Origin: CAZJWR01 sp964549765
Lineage (GTDB): Bacteria; Zixibacteria; MSB-5A5; GN15; JAAZOE01
Length of the DNA stretch: 64,000 nucleotides
Assembly (NCBI GenBank): GCA_964549765.1
Contig: CAZJWR010000001.1
Span: 62,001 to 126,000 of the forward strand
Direction of reading: 5' to 3'
Part shown: piece by piece, positions 1-8,523 of the stretch
How positions within the stretch are numbered: the stretch's first letter is position 1
How the letters are laid out: every line of letters begins with the position of its first letter
Made by a program: the position numbers and the translations under genes
The notes under the pieces: model-generated
Told to the model about the DNA's origin: nothing
What the model saw: only the letters and a program-made list of their open reading frames with translations
The model's database searches: none

Positions 1-144
1 TCGGAGGAGATCACGCGGGTGGGATCGGGCTTCGGGCTTTTTGTCGGCAATCCCACGGTGCAGATGACAATGGAGTTGGGCTGGGGATATCACGACCGCA
101 TCGACGAGGGGAAGATACATGTGGGATTGGTGACATTGTTTTAG
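1..144 (+). CDS. C-terminal end of an outer-membrane beta-barrel protein (partial)
   Basis: An open frame enters from the left edge and ends with TAG at 142-144, giving 47 residues. The tail alternates hydrophobic and polar or glycine residues in three beta-strand-like stretches and ends in a phenylalanine (VGLVTLF). This is the classic C-terminal signal recognised by the Bam machinery in outer-membrane barrels. The strand pattern would fit an Omp85/BamA-like or patatin-barrel protein, but the family cannot be fixed from so short a piece. It is the last gene before a promoter that opens the next unit. Confidence 0.5.
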   Translation, partial: SEEITRVGSGFGLFVGNPTVQMTMELGWGYHDRIDEGKIHVGLVTLF

Positions 145-146
145 CC

Positions 147-175
147 TTGATATTTTCATGAATCGGGAATAATGT
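147..175 (+). promoter_or_regulatory. Candidate promoter for the UbiA-family gene
   Basis: TTGATA at 147-152 and TAATGT at 170-175 are separated by 17 bp. The -10 box ends 5 bp before the ATG at 181, so transcription would start at or next to the start codon. Only a weak AGGG lies 2 bp before the ATG, so this may be a leaderless mRNA. Confidence 0.4.
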
Positions 176-180
176 AGGGC

Positions 181-1035
181 ATGCGGCGAATATGGGCCTA
201 TTTTACCCTTATCCGGGTTCCCAATTGCCTGATGGCGTCGGCGGCCGTGGCGGTGGGATGGTTTCTGTCCCCGGTATCCGACACCCTGCGCCTCAATCCG
301 TTCGCGATGGCGGCGGCGTTTTTCGTGTGTGGATTCGGCAATATCGTCAACGATATTCACGATCTCAAAATTGACCGTATCATCCATCCCCGGCGGGCGT
401 TGCCGACGGGAACCGTTTCGCTGGACCGCGCCCGAACGCTGGCCTTCGTGTTTCTCATCGTAATCATGATTTCTCTTCTACGGATGAACTCCGTGGAAAG
501 AATAATAGTCATTGTCGCCATTCCACTGGTCATCGTATATGATATCAAATTGAAGGATACCGTATTCTGGGGTAATGCCGTGGTTTCGCTGTTGGGTGCA
601 ATGACTTTTATTCTCGGCGGCGCAGCAGGTAGGTCCGACGCCGCCTTCGCGTTGCCAGGGCCGTTGGTCCCGGCGATATTCGCCGTCCTGATGCATTTCG
701 GGCGAGAGATACTGAAGGACATTCATGACCGCGCCGGTGATCGTTCCGCCGGGAGCAGAACCGGGCCGGTGCGCATGGGCACGGTTTTCCCGATGCTGAT
801 AGTAGATTTGGCGTTTGTGATGCTCTGCCTGTACTGCCTAACGGTATATCTTCAGGGATGGTTCAATCAGCTATACCTGGTAATCGTTATCGCGGCGGTT
901 TGCCTGCCGCTTTTGGCACAGATGATCTGGCTGGGGTTGCGGCCTTCGATGAGAAGATGCGGCACGGCCACGTCGCTGATCAAGACCCAGATGCTCATTG
1001 GGATGGCGGCGTTGGTGATCGGGAAGAATTATTGA
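181..1035 (+). CDS. UbiA-family prenyltransferase, geranylgeranylglyceryl-phosphate geranylgeranyltransferase-like
   Basis: This 284-residue polytopic membrane protein carries both aspartate-rich UbiA motifs: NDIHDLKID at residues 57-65 and KDIHDRAGD near residues 178-186. These bind the Mg-diphosphate of the prenyl donor. The N-terminal pattern (IRVPNCLMA, then GFGNIVND, then RRALPTG) looks more like archaeal digeranylgeranylglyceryl-phosphate synthase than like UbiA or MenA proper. That enzyme attaches a second geranylgeranyl chain to an ether lipid. Homologues are known from FCB bacteria. A quinone, heme or chlorophyll prenyltransferase role cannot be excluded. No quinone or isoprenoid genes lie nearby. 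Confidence 0.75.
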   Translation: MRRIWAYFTLIRVPNCLMASAAVAVGWFLSPVSDTLRLNPFAMAAAFFVCGFGNIVNDIHDLKIDRIIHPRRALPTGTVSLDRARTLAFVFLIVIMISLLRMNSVERIIVIVAIPLVIVYDIKLKDTVFWGNAVVSLLGAMTFILGGAAGRSDAAFALPGPLVPAIFAVLMHFGREILKDIHDRAGDRSAGSRTGPVRMGTVFPMLIVDLAFVMLCLYCLTVYLQGWFNQLYLVIVIAAVCLPLLAQMIWLGLRPSMRRCGTATSLIKTQMLIGMAALVIGKNY

Positions 1036-1093
1036 CCGAGTCGCGGGGGCGGCCGCCGGAAATGACGGGGCCGCAAGGGATAAAGTGGCGGGC

Positions 1094-1133
1094 TTTTTGC
1101 AAAAATAATGCAACCGCCGCAATATCACGGCGG
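1094..1133 (+). promoter_or_regulatory. Palindrome and hairpin upstream of the Bat operon
   Basis: A perfect 12-bp palindrome, TTTTTGCAAAAA, lies at 1094-1105. A 6-bp perfect inverted repeat follows, CCGCCG at 1114-1119 and CGGCGG at 1128-1133, with an 8-nt loop. TTGCAA (1097-1102) and AATATC (1121-1126) could form a promoter with an 18-bp spacer, placing the hairpin over the -10 region. This may be an operator or a weak terminator; there is no T-tract after the hairpin. Confidence 0.3.
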
Positions 1134-1165
1134 TATAAACCAATTCGGCGAGAGGTGAAGAGGCT

Positions 1166-2095
1166 ATGTCCTTAATGCTAAAGAAGGATACGACAACGAC
1201 CATTATGCAACTTCGGCGAATCTCATTATTGATACTATTGCTAACGGGTCTGGCGTTGCCGGCGGTCTGTTACGCCGATGACGGTATCAGCATTTCCACT
1301 GAAATATCGAAGGCGGCCATCCCATACGAGGGGAAGGACACGCTGACGGTGAGCCTGACCTGGGCGGGGGAACCGTTCCTGTATCAAATAGACGATTTCC
1401 CCATGCCGTCTTTGGAAAAACTGCAGATCCTCGGTTCCTCGACGTCGGTTTCGAGTGCGGGCGATTCCACTGTGGAATCCGGAACGACGACGACGCGGAC
1501 GTATCGATATATCCTCCAGCCGACCGACTACGGGACGGGCGTAATCGAACCGCTTGATATCACCGCCAAGAACCGGGTCAGCAATGAATCGCATGAGCTC
1601 AAGACCGGCCGTCTTACAATTGAAATCGCCAAACCGGTTCCGGTCGAACCCCAAGGCAGCGGCGGCCTGGGTATCATCATTCTGGCGATCGCGCTGGTGA
1701 TGATTTTCGGCGCCGGTGCGGCAATATTTGTCCGCGTACGCCGAAAGCAGCGGGAATCGCTGAATGTAGTTGTTGACGGCCATTATTGCGAGGCGCTGGA
1801 GGCGATCAAGAAGGAAGCCGTGGCGGATCGTAAGTTATTTTATTCGCGGGTCTATCGGCTCCTGCTGAATTTCCTCGAAAAGGAACGGTCGCTCGATGTC
1901 TCCGGCAAGACCGGGGAGGAAATCGTCGCAACCGTGCAGGGAATCGAGGACGAAACGGAGCGGCGGCATATTACGCAATGGCTGCGGCAGGCGCAAAAAA
2001 TTAAATATCAGCCGGAATCGCCGTCGCCCGGAGACGTCGAGAACAGCTACGACGAAATACATAAATTTTTCGAAAACAAACAAAAAGCCACATAG
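1166..2095 (+). CDS. BatD-like single-pass membrane protein (first of two short BatD-like proteins)
   Basis: The 309-residue protein has a signal peptide after an 18-residue polar N-region, one periplasmic beta-rich domain (about residues 40-155), one membrane helix (about 168-190) and a cytosolic helical tail. The tail (RKLFYSRVYRLLLNFLEKE, then TGEEIV) resembles the C-terminal module of the full BatD at 10334 and of the protein at 6393. The start at 1166 is favoured over the internal ATG at 1205 because GAGG-type SD sequence precedes it. It opens the Bat operon, 18 bp before MoxR. It is probably a partner of the VWA proteins in an envelope complex. The exact function is unknown. Confidence 0.65.
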   Translation: MSLMLKKDTTTTIMQLRRISLLILLLTGLALPAVCYADDGISISTEISKAAIPYEGKDTLTVSLTWAGEPFLYQIDDFPMPSLEKLQILGSSTSVSSAGDSTVESGTTTTRTYRYILQPTDYGTGVIEPLDITAKNRVSNESHELKTGRLTIEIAKPVPVEPQGSGGLGIIILAIALVMIFGAGAAIFVRVRRKQRESLNVVVDGHYCEALEAIKKEAVADRKLFYSRVYRLLLNFLEKERSLDVSGKTGEEIVATVQGIEDETERRHITQWLRQAQKIKYQPESPSPGDVENSYDEIHKFFENKQKAT

Positions 2096-2113
2096 ACGTT
2101 AGACGGAGGACCA

Positions 2114-3103
2114 ATGGACCTCGACATCAAGCAAATTCAGGAAGAGGTATCGCAAAAGTCGCGATTCATCGAACAGCTGACCGGGGAGATCGGTACCGTC
2201 ATCGTCGGTCAACGATACATGGTCGAGCGGCTGATGATCGGCCTTCTGGCCGACGGTCACATCCTTTTGGAGGGCGTCCCGGGTCTGGCCAAGACGCTGG
2301 CCGTGAAAACCCTGGCATCGTCGATTCAGGCGCAGTATAAACGGATTCAGTTCACTCCCGATCTGCTGCCGGCCGACCTCATCGGCACCATGATTTATAA
2401 CCCGCAGAAGGCCGAATTTTCGGTGAAAAAAGGGCCGGTGTTTGCCAATATCATCCTCGCCGATGAAATCAACCGCGCACCCGCCAAGGTGCAGTCGGCG
2501 CTGCTGGAGGCGATGCAGGAAAGACAGGTGACCATAGGCGACGGCACTTTTCTGCTGGATGAGCCGTTTCTCGTGCTGGCCACGCAAAACCCGATCGAGC
2601 AGGAAGGAACGTATCCCTTGCCGGAAGCCCAGGTCGACCGCTTCATGCTCAAGTTGAAAATCACCTACCCGACCTCCGAGGAAGAACGGCTCATCATGGA
2701 CCGCATGACGGTCGGCAAACCGATCACGGTTTCGGCGCTGGTCAATCCACGGGACATTATCGAAGCCCGCAAGGTCGTCACCGGGATTTACGTCGATGAA
2801 AAGGTCAAGGACTATATCCTCAATATCGTTTTTGCCACTCGCGAGCCGGCCAAATACGGCCTGCCCGAGTTGGCGGATTTGATCTCGTACGGCGGATCGC
2901 CGCGCGCGACGATCTATCTGAACCTGGCGGCCAAAGCCCACGCCTTCCTCAAGGGACGCGGCTACATCACGCCCGAAGACGTCAAGGCGGTCGGCCCGGA
3001 CGTCCTGCGGCATCGTATCCTGATCACTTACGAAGCCGAAGCCGAGGAAACCACCTCGGACGATATCGTACGGAAAATATTCGACACCATCGAGGTACCG
3101 TAA
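2114..3103 (+). CDS. MoxR-family AAA+ ATPase
   Basis: The 329-residue cytosolic ATPase shows Walker A (GVPGLAKT, about residues 54-61), Walker B (ILADEIN, about 114-120) and the AAA_3 signature ATQNPIEQEGTYPLPEAQ. It ends with a helical lid domain. MoxR ATPases act as chaperones that activate partner proteins with VWA domains, and here it directly precedes a DUF58/VWA gene and the BatA/BatB genes. A good ribosome-binding site (GGAGG) precedes the ATG. Length and motif order are normal for the family. Confidence 0.93.
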   Translation: MDLDIKQIQEEVSQKSRFIEQLTGEIGTVIVGQRYMVERLMIGLLADGHILLEGVPGLAKTLAVKTLASSIQAQYKRIQFTPDLLPADLIGTMIYNPQKAEFSVKKGPVFANIILADEINRAPAKVQSALLEAMQERQVTIGDGTFLLDEPFLVLATQNPIEQEGTYPLPEAQVDRFMLKLKITYPTSEEERLIMDRMTVGKPITVSALVNPRDIIEARKVVTGIYVDEKVKDYILNIVFATREPAKYGLPELADLISYGGSPRATIYLNLAAKAHAFLKGRGYITPEDVKAVGPDVLRHRILITYEAEAEETTSDDIVRKIFDTIEVP

Positions 3104-3108
3104 GAGCG

Positions 3109-3984
3109 ATGCTTCCGAAGGAACTGCTGAAGAAAATCCGCCGGATCGAGATTCGCACTCGCAAGCTGGTCAACGACATGTTTTCCGGCGAATACCATTC
3201 CACCTTCAAGGGGCAGGGGATGGAATTCGAGGAAGTGCGCGAGTATATCCTCGGCGACGACGTGCGCCTGATCGACTGGAACGTCACGGCCCGGACGGGG
3301 ATACCGCATGTCAAGAAATTCAAGGAAGAGCGGGAACTGACGGTGATGCTTCTCGTGGATGCGTCGTCCTCGGGCAAATTCGGCACGTTCGAGAAATACA
3401 AAGAGGAACTGGCGGCGGAGTTATGCGCCGTGATGGCGTTCTCGGCGATCAAAAACAACGACAAGGTCGGACTGATCATCTTTACCGACAAAATCGAGAA
3501 ATACATCCCGCCCCAGAAGGGCAAGCCGCACGTGCTTCGGCTGGTGCGCGAGGTGTTGTATTTTCGGCCGGAGCGGACGGCGACCGATATCGCCGGGGCG
3601 CTGGAATTTTTCAGCAAGGTGACCAAAAGACGTTCGGTGGCGTTTCTCATCTCGGATTTTCTGTCGGAAGATTACTTCACGCCGCTTCGCATTGCCAATA
3701 GAAAACACGATTTGATCGCCGTCAAAATATCCGATCCGCGCGAGTTGGAATTCGGCAGTTACGGATTGATCGAACTCGAGGACGCCGAAACCGGCGAAGT
3801 GATGGTGCTGGACACGTCGTCGAGCGAATTTCGGTCGGAGTTTTCGACACAGGTGCGGGAATCGACCGAGTCGCTGAAGCGGACGTTTCAGCTCATGGAT
3901 TTGGATTTCATCCAGATCCGCACCGATCAGCCCTACACCGTGCCGTTGATACAATTTTTCAAAATGAGGGAGAAACGACGCTGA
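3109..3984 (+). CDS. DUF58-family protein with a VWA-type fold
   Basis: The 291-residue protein begins with the DUF58 pattern (GQGMEFEEVREYILGDDVR, then IDWNVTAR). A VWA-like region follows with a metal-ion-dependent adhesion motif DASSSG near residue 84. There is no signal peptide or membrane helix, so it should be cytosolic. It starts 5 bp after MoxR, and MoxR plus DUF58 is the standard pair at the head of Bat operons. The next gene overlaps its stop by one base (TGATG), which indicates translational coupling. Confidence 0.9.
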   Translation: MLPKELLKKIRRIEIRTRKLVNDMFSGEYHSTFKGQGMEFEEVREYILGDDVRLIDWNVTARTGIPHVKKFKEERELTVMLLVDASSSGKFGTFEKYKEELAAELCAVMAFSAIKNNDKVGLIIFTDKIEKYIPPQKGKPHVLRLVREVLYFRPERTATDIAGALEFFSKVTKRRSVAFLISDFLSEDYFTPLRIANRKHDLIAVKISDPRELEFGSYGLIELEDAETGEVMVLDTSSSEFRSEFSTQVRESTESLKRTFQLMDLDFIQIRTDQPYTVPLIQFFKMREKRR

Positions 3985-4916
3985 TGACGACGCGCTTAAA
4001 ACTCAATGTCGTCCTCTCCTTAACGGGATTGGCCTTGGCAGCGGCCTCGTTGGCGGTGGTCCTGCTGGTATATGTGTCACTACCCAAGAAGCATACCGGC
4101 GATCTTGTCGATACCGCCAAGATGCTGGCCGGGGAGCTGGCCGACAATAACCTGCCGCAGGCGGCTATCGAAGAATATCAGAAAGTCCTCGATATCGGGC
4201 TTCTCACCAACGGCGAACGCGGCGCGATTCATTATCTTATCGGCGACCTGTATTTCAATGACGTCGGCAACTATGAACAGGCCGCGGCGCATTACGTGCG
4301 GGCGCGGGCGCTCGATGAGAATGCGCCCTACAGCGCCGAAGCGGGAAAGAAACTGATCACCTGCCTGGAACGGCTGGGCCGGCGGCAGGAAGCGCAGCGG
4401 GAATTGGATGTGCAGGCCAATCTCAATCCCGATACCACCAAGACACCGGGCAAGCTGGTGGCGAAGGTCGGCAGCAGCAATATTACGCTGGCCGATTTTG
4501 AGCAAGCGATCGATCATTTGCCGCAGGCGATGCAGGACAAGCTGTCCGATCCCAAGGAAAAGCGGAAGTTCCTCGATCAGATGATCGGACGGGAGTTGAT
4601 TTATCATGCCGCTTTGCGCGAGGGTCTGGATAAGAACGCCGAAGCGCAGCAGGCGCTGAAGGATATTGAGGAGGACTACCTCGTTCAGTACTATACCCGG
4701 CAAAAAATCGCTCCCACGGTCAAGCCCGATTCAGCCGATGTGAGGCTTTATTACAAAGCCCACAAAAGCGAATACGGCGACAAAGAATTCGACGAGGTGC
4801 GCGATCAGGTGTTCCAGGATTATATCCAGTATATCGGACAGAAAGCGATCAACGACTATATCGGCACGTTGATGAAAGCGGAGCCGGTGCAAGTATTCGA
4901 AGAAAACGTAAAGTGA
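3984..4916 (+). CDS. Membrane-anchored TPR protein with a SurA-N-like domain and no parvulin domain
   Basis: The 310-residue protein has an N-terminal membrane helix (about residues 8-33), TPR-like helices (about 45-150) and a region resembling the N-terminal chaperone domain of SurA/PpiC proteins (about 155-300: LVAKVGSSNITLADF, then FLDQMIGRELIYHAA). In SurA-type proteins a parvulin isomerase domain normally sits between YYKAHKSEY and the final helix. Here those two elements almost join, so the catalytic domain is absent. It is probably a non-enzymatic periplasmic chaperone or scaffold. It lies inside the Bat operon and overlaps DUF58 by one base. Confidence 0.65.
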   Translation: MTTRLKLNVVLSLTGLALAAASLAVVLLVYVSLPKKHTGDLVDTAKMLAGELADNNLPQAAIEEYQKVLDIGLLTNGERGAIHYLIGDLYFNDVGNYEQAAAHYVRARALDENAPYSAEAGKKLITCLERLGRRQEAQRELDVQANLNPDTTKTPGKLVAKVGSSNITLADFEQAIDHLPQAMQDKLSDPKEKRKFLDQMIGRELIYHAALREGLDKNAEAQQALKDIEEDYLVQYYTRQKIAPTVKPDSADVRLYYKAHKSEYGDKEFDEVRDQVFQDYIQYIGQKAINDYIGTLMKAEPVQVFEENVK

Positions 4917-4917
4917 T

Positions 4918-6396
4918 ATGAAACGGATCCGGGGTAAACACACGATTCCGATACTGCTCATTGCCATTCAGGTCGGCATGCTGGTCTTTTTCGCGTATTT
5001 TCGATATGCCGACGGCGACGAAGGATTCTATCTCTCGGCGGCGCGCGAGGTGGCCAACGGCAGGCTCTTATACGCCGATTTCTTCTATCCGCAGATGCCT
5101 TATCTGCCTTATATCTATTCGGCGTTGGCCAATCATGGTTTCATGACGCTGTATTTGTCGCGCATGATTTCGGTCATCGCCGGCATTTTTACGACCGTTC
5201 TTCTGTATCTGATACTGTTGCGACTGACCGACAACCGTCGCGCCGTTGCCATTCTGCTGGTTCTCTACGTCTTTTCCGGATTGGTTCTCACGTGGCATTC
5301 AGTTGCCAAAACCTACGCCGTCACGGATTTTCTCATGATTGCGGCCATGTATCTTGTCATCAAATTTCGCAATTCGGGAAATCAGGTCTATCCGATTATT
5401 TGCGGATTGGCATTGGCGGTGGCCGTTAACGTGCGCCTGGTGCTGGCGCCATTGGCATTGGTGTTCCTGGCCGCCGTGGCGGTTTCGGACAGGGGATTTC
5501 GCGTGCGCCCCGCGATTTCCTATGCCGTCGCTTTTGTCGCCGGCTCGGTTCCAGCCTTATGGTATTTCTTTGCCGATCCGGAGCGTTTTTATTTCGATAA
5601 TTTGGGATTCCATTTGATGCGCAATCCTAACACCGCATTCCCTGGCTCGTTTTTCGATCGCTTATACACCGCCGGGAAACTCCTCATCAATCCGCAGATC
5701 ATCATCGTGTTGGCGATCGCCTTTGTATCGTTCTTGGTGTGGCGTCGGCGAGGGGCTTTGCGGGCGCGGGAGGTGCTATTGTCTCCCGGCGGGCTGTCCG
5801 CGGTCGTGGCCGTCGTTCTTATAATCGTCTATCTCCTTCCGAATCCGATTATGCAACAGTATTTCGTTCAGGCGCTGCCTTTCGCACTCCTGGCCGCAGC
5901 GCCCGGTCTGGGCGACCTCCTATCGGAAACCGATTCGAAAAAATCATGGCTGTTCGGCCGGAAAACGGCGACGGCACTGTTGGCGATCTATATCATGGGA
6001 TCGATTCCGTATTTCGCCGTGTTTGTCGGGGCGACGCGCGACAATTACCGATATTTGACACTTGGAAATCTGCGGAAAGTTTGCGCCAGTCTTGATCCCG
6101 GAAACCATGATCCCATCATCGCCGAATTGCCGTTATTCTCGGTCCTTTGCAATAAACAGCCGGTGGAAGGAGTCGAATTTCTGGGATTCCAATACCCGCT
6201 GCCCCTGAAACCGGCAGAGATGAAGCATTATCATCTGATCCTCAATGACCAATTGAAGGACATCATCGATACCGGACAGGCGGCCTATTACATCGTTGTC
6301 AACGATCCGCCCGAGGAATTGCAGGCCTCCACCAACGCCAATTATGATCTCACGGGAACATTTGACCGCATGAAGGTGTATCGGAGGAAGTCATGA
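4918..6396 (+). CDS. GT-C fold glycosyltransferase, PMT/ArnT-like, in the Bat operon
   Basis: The 492-residue protein has around ten hydrophobic segments and a large C-terminal extramembrane region. The first extracytoplasmic loop contains an acidic motif (YADGDEGFY, about residues 28-36), as in polyprenyl-phosphate-dependent GT-C transferases of the PMT_2/ArnT group. This family moves a sugar from a lipid carrier to a protein or lipid on the periplasmic side. It starts 1 bp after the TPR gene and overlaps the next gene by 4 bp, so it is a real operon member. A glycosyltransferase is not part of the classical Bat set. Acceptor and donor are unknown. Confidence 0.7.
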   Translation: MKRIRGKHTIPILLIAIQVGMLVFFAYFRYADGDEGFYLSAAREVANGRLLYADFFYPQMPYLPYIYSALANHGFMTLYLSRMISVIAGIFTTVLLYLILLRLTDNRRAVAILLVLYVFSGLVLTWHSVAKTYAVTDFLMIAAMYLVIKFRNSGNQVYPIICGLALAVAVNVRLVLAPLALVFLAAVAVSDRGFRVRPAISYAVAFVAGSVPALWYFFADPERFYFDNLGFHLMRNPNTAFPGSFFDRLYTAGKLLINPQIIIVLAIAFVSFLVWRRRGALRAREVLLSPGGLSAVVAVVLIIVYLLPNPIMQQYFVQALPFALLAAAPGLGDLLSETDSKKSWLFGRKTATALLAIYIMGSIPYFAVFVGATRDNYRYLTLGNLRKVCASLDPGNHDPIIAELPLFSVLCNKQPVEGVEFLGFQYPLPLKPAEMKHYHLILNDQLKDIIDTGQAAYYIVVNDPPEELQASTNANYDLTGTFDRMKVYRRKS

Positions 6397-7481
6397 GAGC
6401 GGGCCCGGTAATCATTGTTCTGATGGTCGGACTGATGGTTGTTGCGGCCTTCGCCGCCGAACAGATCAATGTGACCGCGTCGGTCGATAAGCAGACAGCG
6501 TATGTCGGGGATTTGATCGATTATACGATCACCATCACGTATGATTCGACGCTTCAACTGACGCCGCCCGCGGCGGGAGCCAACTTGGGCGGATTCGACG
6601 TCAAGGATTATGAAATCGGTGAGGAAAAAAAGACCGACGATGGTCGCCGCCAACAGATTCTCGCCTTCAAACTGAGGACGTTCACGACCGGCGATTATGT
6701 CATCCCGCCGCTGCCGATCGAGTACATGATGCCCGATTCGAGTACCCGATATATCAGCGCCGATCCGATCAAGATCAAAATCATGTCGGTGCTCGCCGAG
6801 GGCGTCAACGCCGATACATTAGCCCCGAAACCGCTCAAAGCACAGGCGTCGCTGGCGACCAAGCGGAAGACGATATGGTTGATCATCATCGCCGCCGCTG
6901 TACTGGGAATCGGCGGCGTGGTCTTCTATCTGTGGCGGCGGCGCCGGACAAAGGAAGAGACGGCATATGTCGATCCGCGCCCGTCATGGGAAATCGCCTA
7001 TGCCGATCTCGCCGTACTCAAGGATCGCAACCTTCCGGCCAAAGGCGAGTTGAAAGAATACTACTTTGAACTGTCCGATATCATGAAACGGTATATCGAC
7101 AAGAAATTTGAGGTCAATGCCATCGACATGACGACGGTCGAAATCGGCGACGCCCTGGTCGGGGTCGATCTGGACAAGGATATTCATCGCGATTTCATGG
7201 CCTTTTTCGAACACGGCGATCTGGTCAAGTTCGCCAAGTATGTCCCGCCGGAAGATCGTCCGGACGCGGACTGGACGACCGCGTGCGATCTGGTCACCGC
7301 CACCAAGGATATTATCGTTTCGCCGCCGATGGCAATCGAACCGGAGCCGGTCGCCGCCGTAAAAAGGGTGTCGGATACGGACGAAGAATATTCCGAACTG
7401 CGCTATGCACCGCCGGAATTGCGGGAAATGATGACTCCGCCGCCGGATGAAGAAACAGCCACCGAGGAGAATGAAGAATGA
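6393..7481 (+). CDS. BatD-like single-pass membrane protein (second short copy)
   Basis: The 362-residue protein has a signal peptide, an immunoglobulin-like beta domain (about residues 25-140, starting INVTASVDKQTAYVGD), one membrane helix (about 168-187) and a cytosolic tail. The tail (KEYYFELSDIMKRYIDKKF, then TTVEIGDAL and LVKFAKYVPPEDR) matches the C-terminal module of BatD and of the protein at 1166. The last 60 residues are acidic and proline-rich. It overlaps the glycosyltransferase stop by 4 bp, has a strong GGAGGAAG site, and overlaps batA. It probably joins the Bat membrane complex. Confidence 0.7.
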   Translation: MRAGPVIIVLMVGLMVVAAFAAEQINVTASVDKQTAYVGDLIDYTITITYDSTLQLTPPAAGANLGGFDVKDYEIGEEKKTDDGRRQQILAFKLRTFTTGDYVIPPLPIEYMMPDSSTRYISADPIKIKIMSVLAEGVNADTLAPKPLKAQASLATKRKTIWLIIIAAAVLGIGGVVFYLWRRRRTKEETAYVDPRPSWEIAYADLAVLKDRNLPAKGELKEYYFELSDIMKRYIDKKFEVNAIDMTTVEIGDALVGVDLDKDIHRDFMAFFEHGDLVKFAKYVPPEDRPDADWTTACDLVTATKDIIVSPPMAIEPEPVAAVKRVSDTDEEYSELRYAPPELREMMTPPPDEETATEENEE

Positions 7482-8512
7482 ACATCCTGAAATTCGAAGG
7501 TTGGGATTTGTTCTTTATCCATATCCCCGGCTGGGTGATTCTTTTGGCGGGAGGCGCGATCATTCTGCTGTTGATCTGGCATTTTTTTCGCCGCAAACCC
7601 CGCCAGTCGGCGACGGTGCGGTATTCCGATTTGTCCCTGGTGCGCAAAGGGAAAAAGACGCTGCGCCAGCGGCTGCGCCCGTTGCTTTTTGCCCTGCGTG
7701 TCTTGGCGGTAGCTGTTTTATTCGTGGCGCTGGCGCGGCCGCAGTCAGGCGAGGAACAGCGCGACATCGAAACCGAAGGCATAGATATCATGCTTGTGCT
7801 CGACGTGTCGAGTTCGATGAAGGCCGAGGATTTCAAACCGAATAATCGCCTGTTTGTGGCCAAGGAAGAAATCGGCAAATTTATCGACCGGCGAACCAAC
7901 GACCGGATCGGCCTGACCGTTTTTGCCAAGTCGTCGTTTACACAGTGCCCGCTGACGCTGGATTACGGCGTCTTGAAAAGCTTTTTGGATCAGGTCGATT
8001 TCGGAATCGTCGACGGCGACATGACAGCCATCGGGGCGGCGCTGGCCAATGCCGTCAACCGGCTGCGCAATTCCAACGGAAAATCGAAGGTGATCATCCT
8101 CCTGACCGACGGCGAAAACAACGTCTGGGAAATCGATCCGATCACCGCCGCCAACATTGCCAAGACAATGGGTGTAAAAATCTACACGATCGGGGCCGGC
8201 AAACCGGGCAACGCCATGTACCCGGTGGATGATCCGCTGTTCGGCAAACGGTATGTGTATGTTCCGACCGAGATCGACGAAGCTTCGCTCAAGAAGATCG
8301 CCGATATCACCGGCGGCAAGTATTTTCGGGCGCGGTCGGAAAATGAACTGGATCAGATTTACAGTGAAATCGATCAGATGGAAAAAACAAAAATCCAGGT
8401 TCACGAGTACATACAATATAAGGAATTGTTTTTTGATTTCCTGATACTCGGGTTCGGATTGATGCTGGCCGAAGTGGTCCTGGGTCAGACGTATTTGCGG
8501 AAGATACCGTAG
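7478..8512 (+). CDS. batA: BatA, VWA-domain membrane protein
   Basis: The 344-residue protein has membrane helices near residues 15-35 and 68-88, a VWA domain from about residue 98 with an intact metal site (DVSSSM, later the T in FTQCPLTLDYG and LLTDGEN), and a C-terminal membrane helix. This is the architecture of BatA/BatB aerotolerance proteins. The VWA domain would face the cytosol or periplasm between helices and bind partner proteins through Mg. It overlaps the previous gene by 4 bp and is followed 11 bp later by its paralogue batB. The A and B names follow gene order. Confidence 0.88.
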   Translation: MNILKFEGWDLFFIHIPGWVILLAGGAIILLLIWHFFRRKPRQSATVRYSDLSLVRKGKKTLRQRLRPLLFALRVLAVAVLFVALARPQSGEEQRDIETEGIDIMLVLDVSSSMKAEDFKPNNRLFVAKEEIGKFIDRRTNDRIGLTVFAKSSFTQCPLTLDYGVLKSFLDQVDFGIVDGDMTAIGAALANAVNRLRNSNGKSKVIILLTDGENNVWEIDPITAANIAKTMGVKIYTIGAGKPGNAMYPVDDPLFGKRYVYVPTEIDEASLKKIADITGGKYFRARSENELDQIYSEIDQMEKTKIQVHEYIQYKELFFDFLILGFGLMLAEVVLGQTYLRKIP

Positions 8513-8523
8513 GAGAACGAGGC

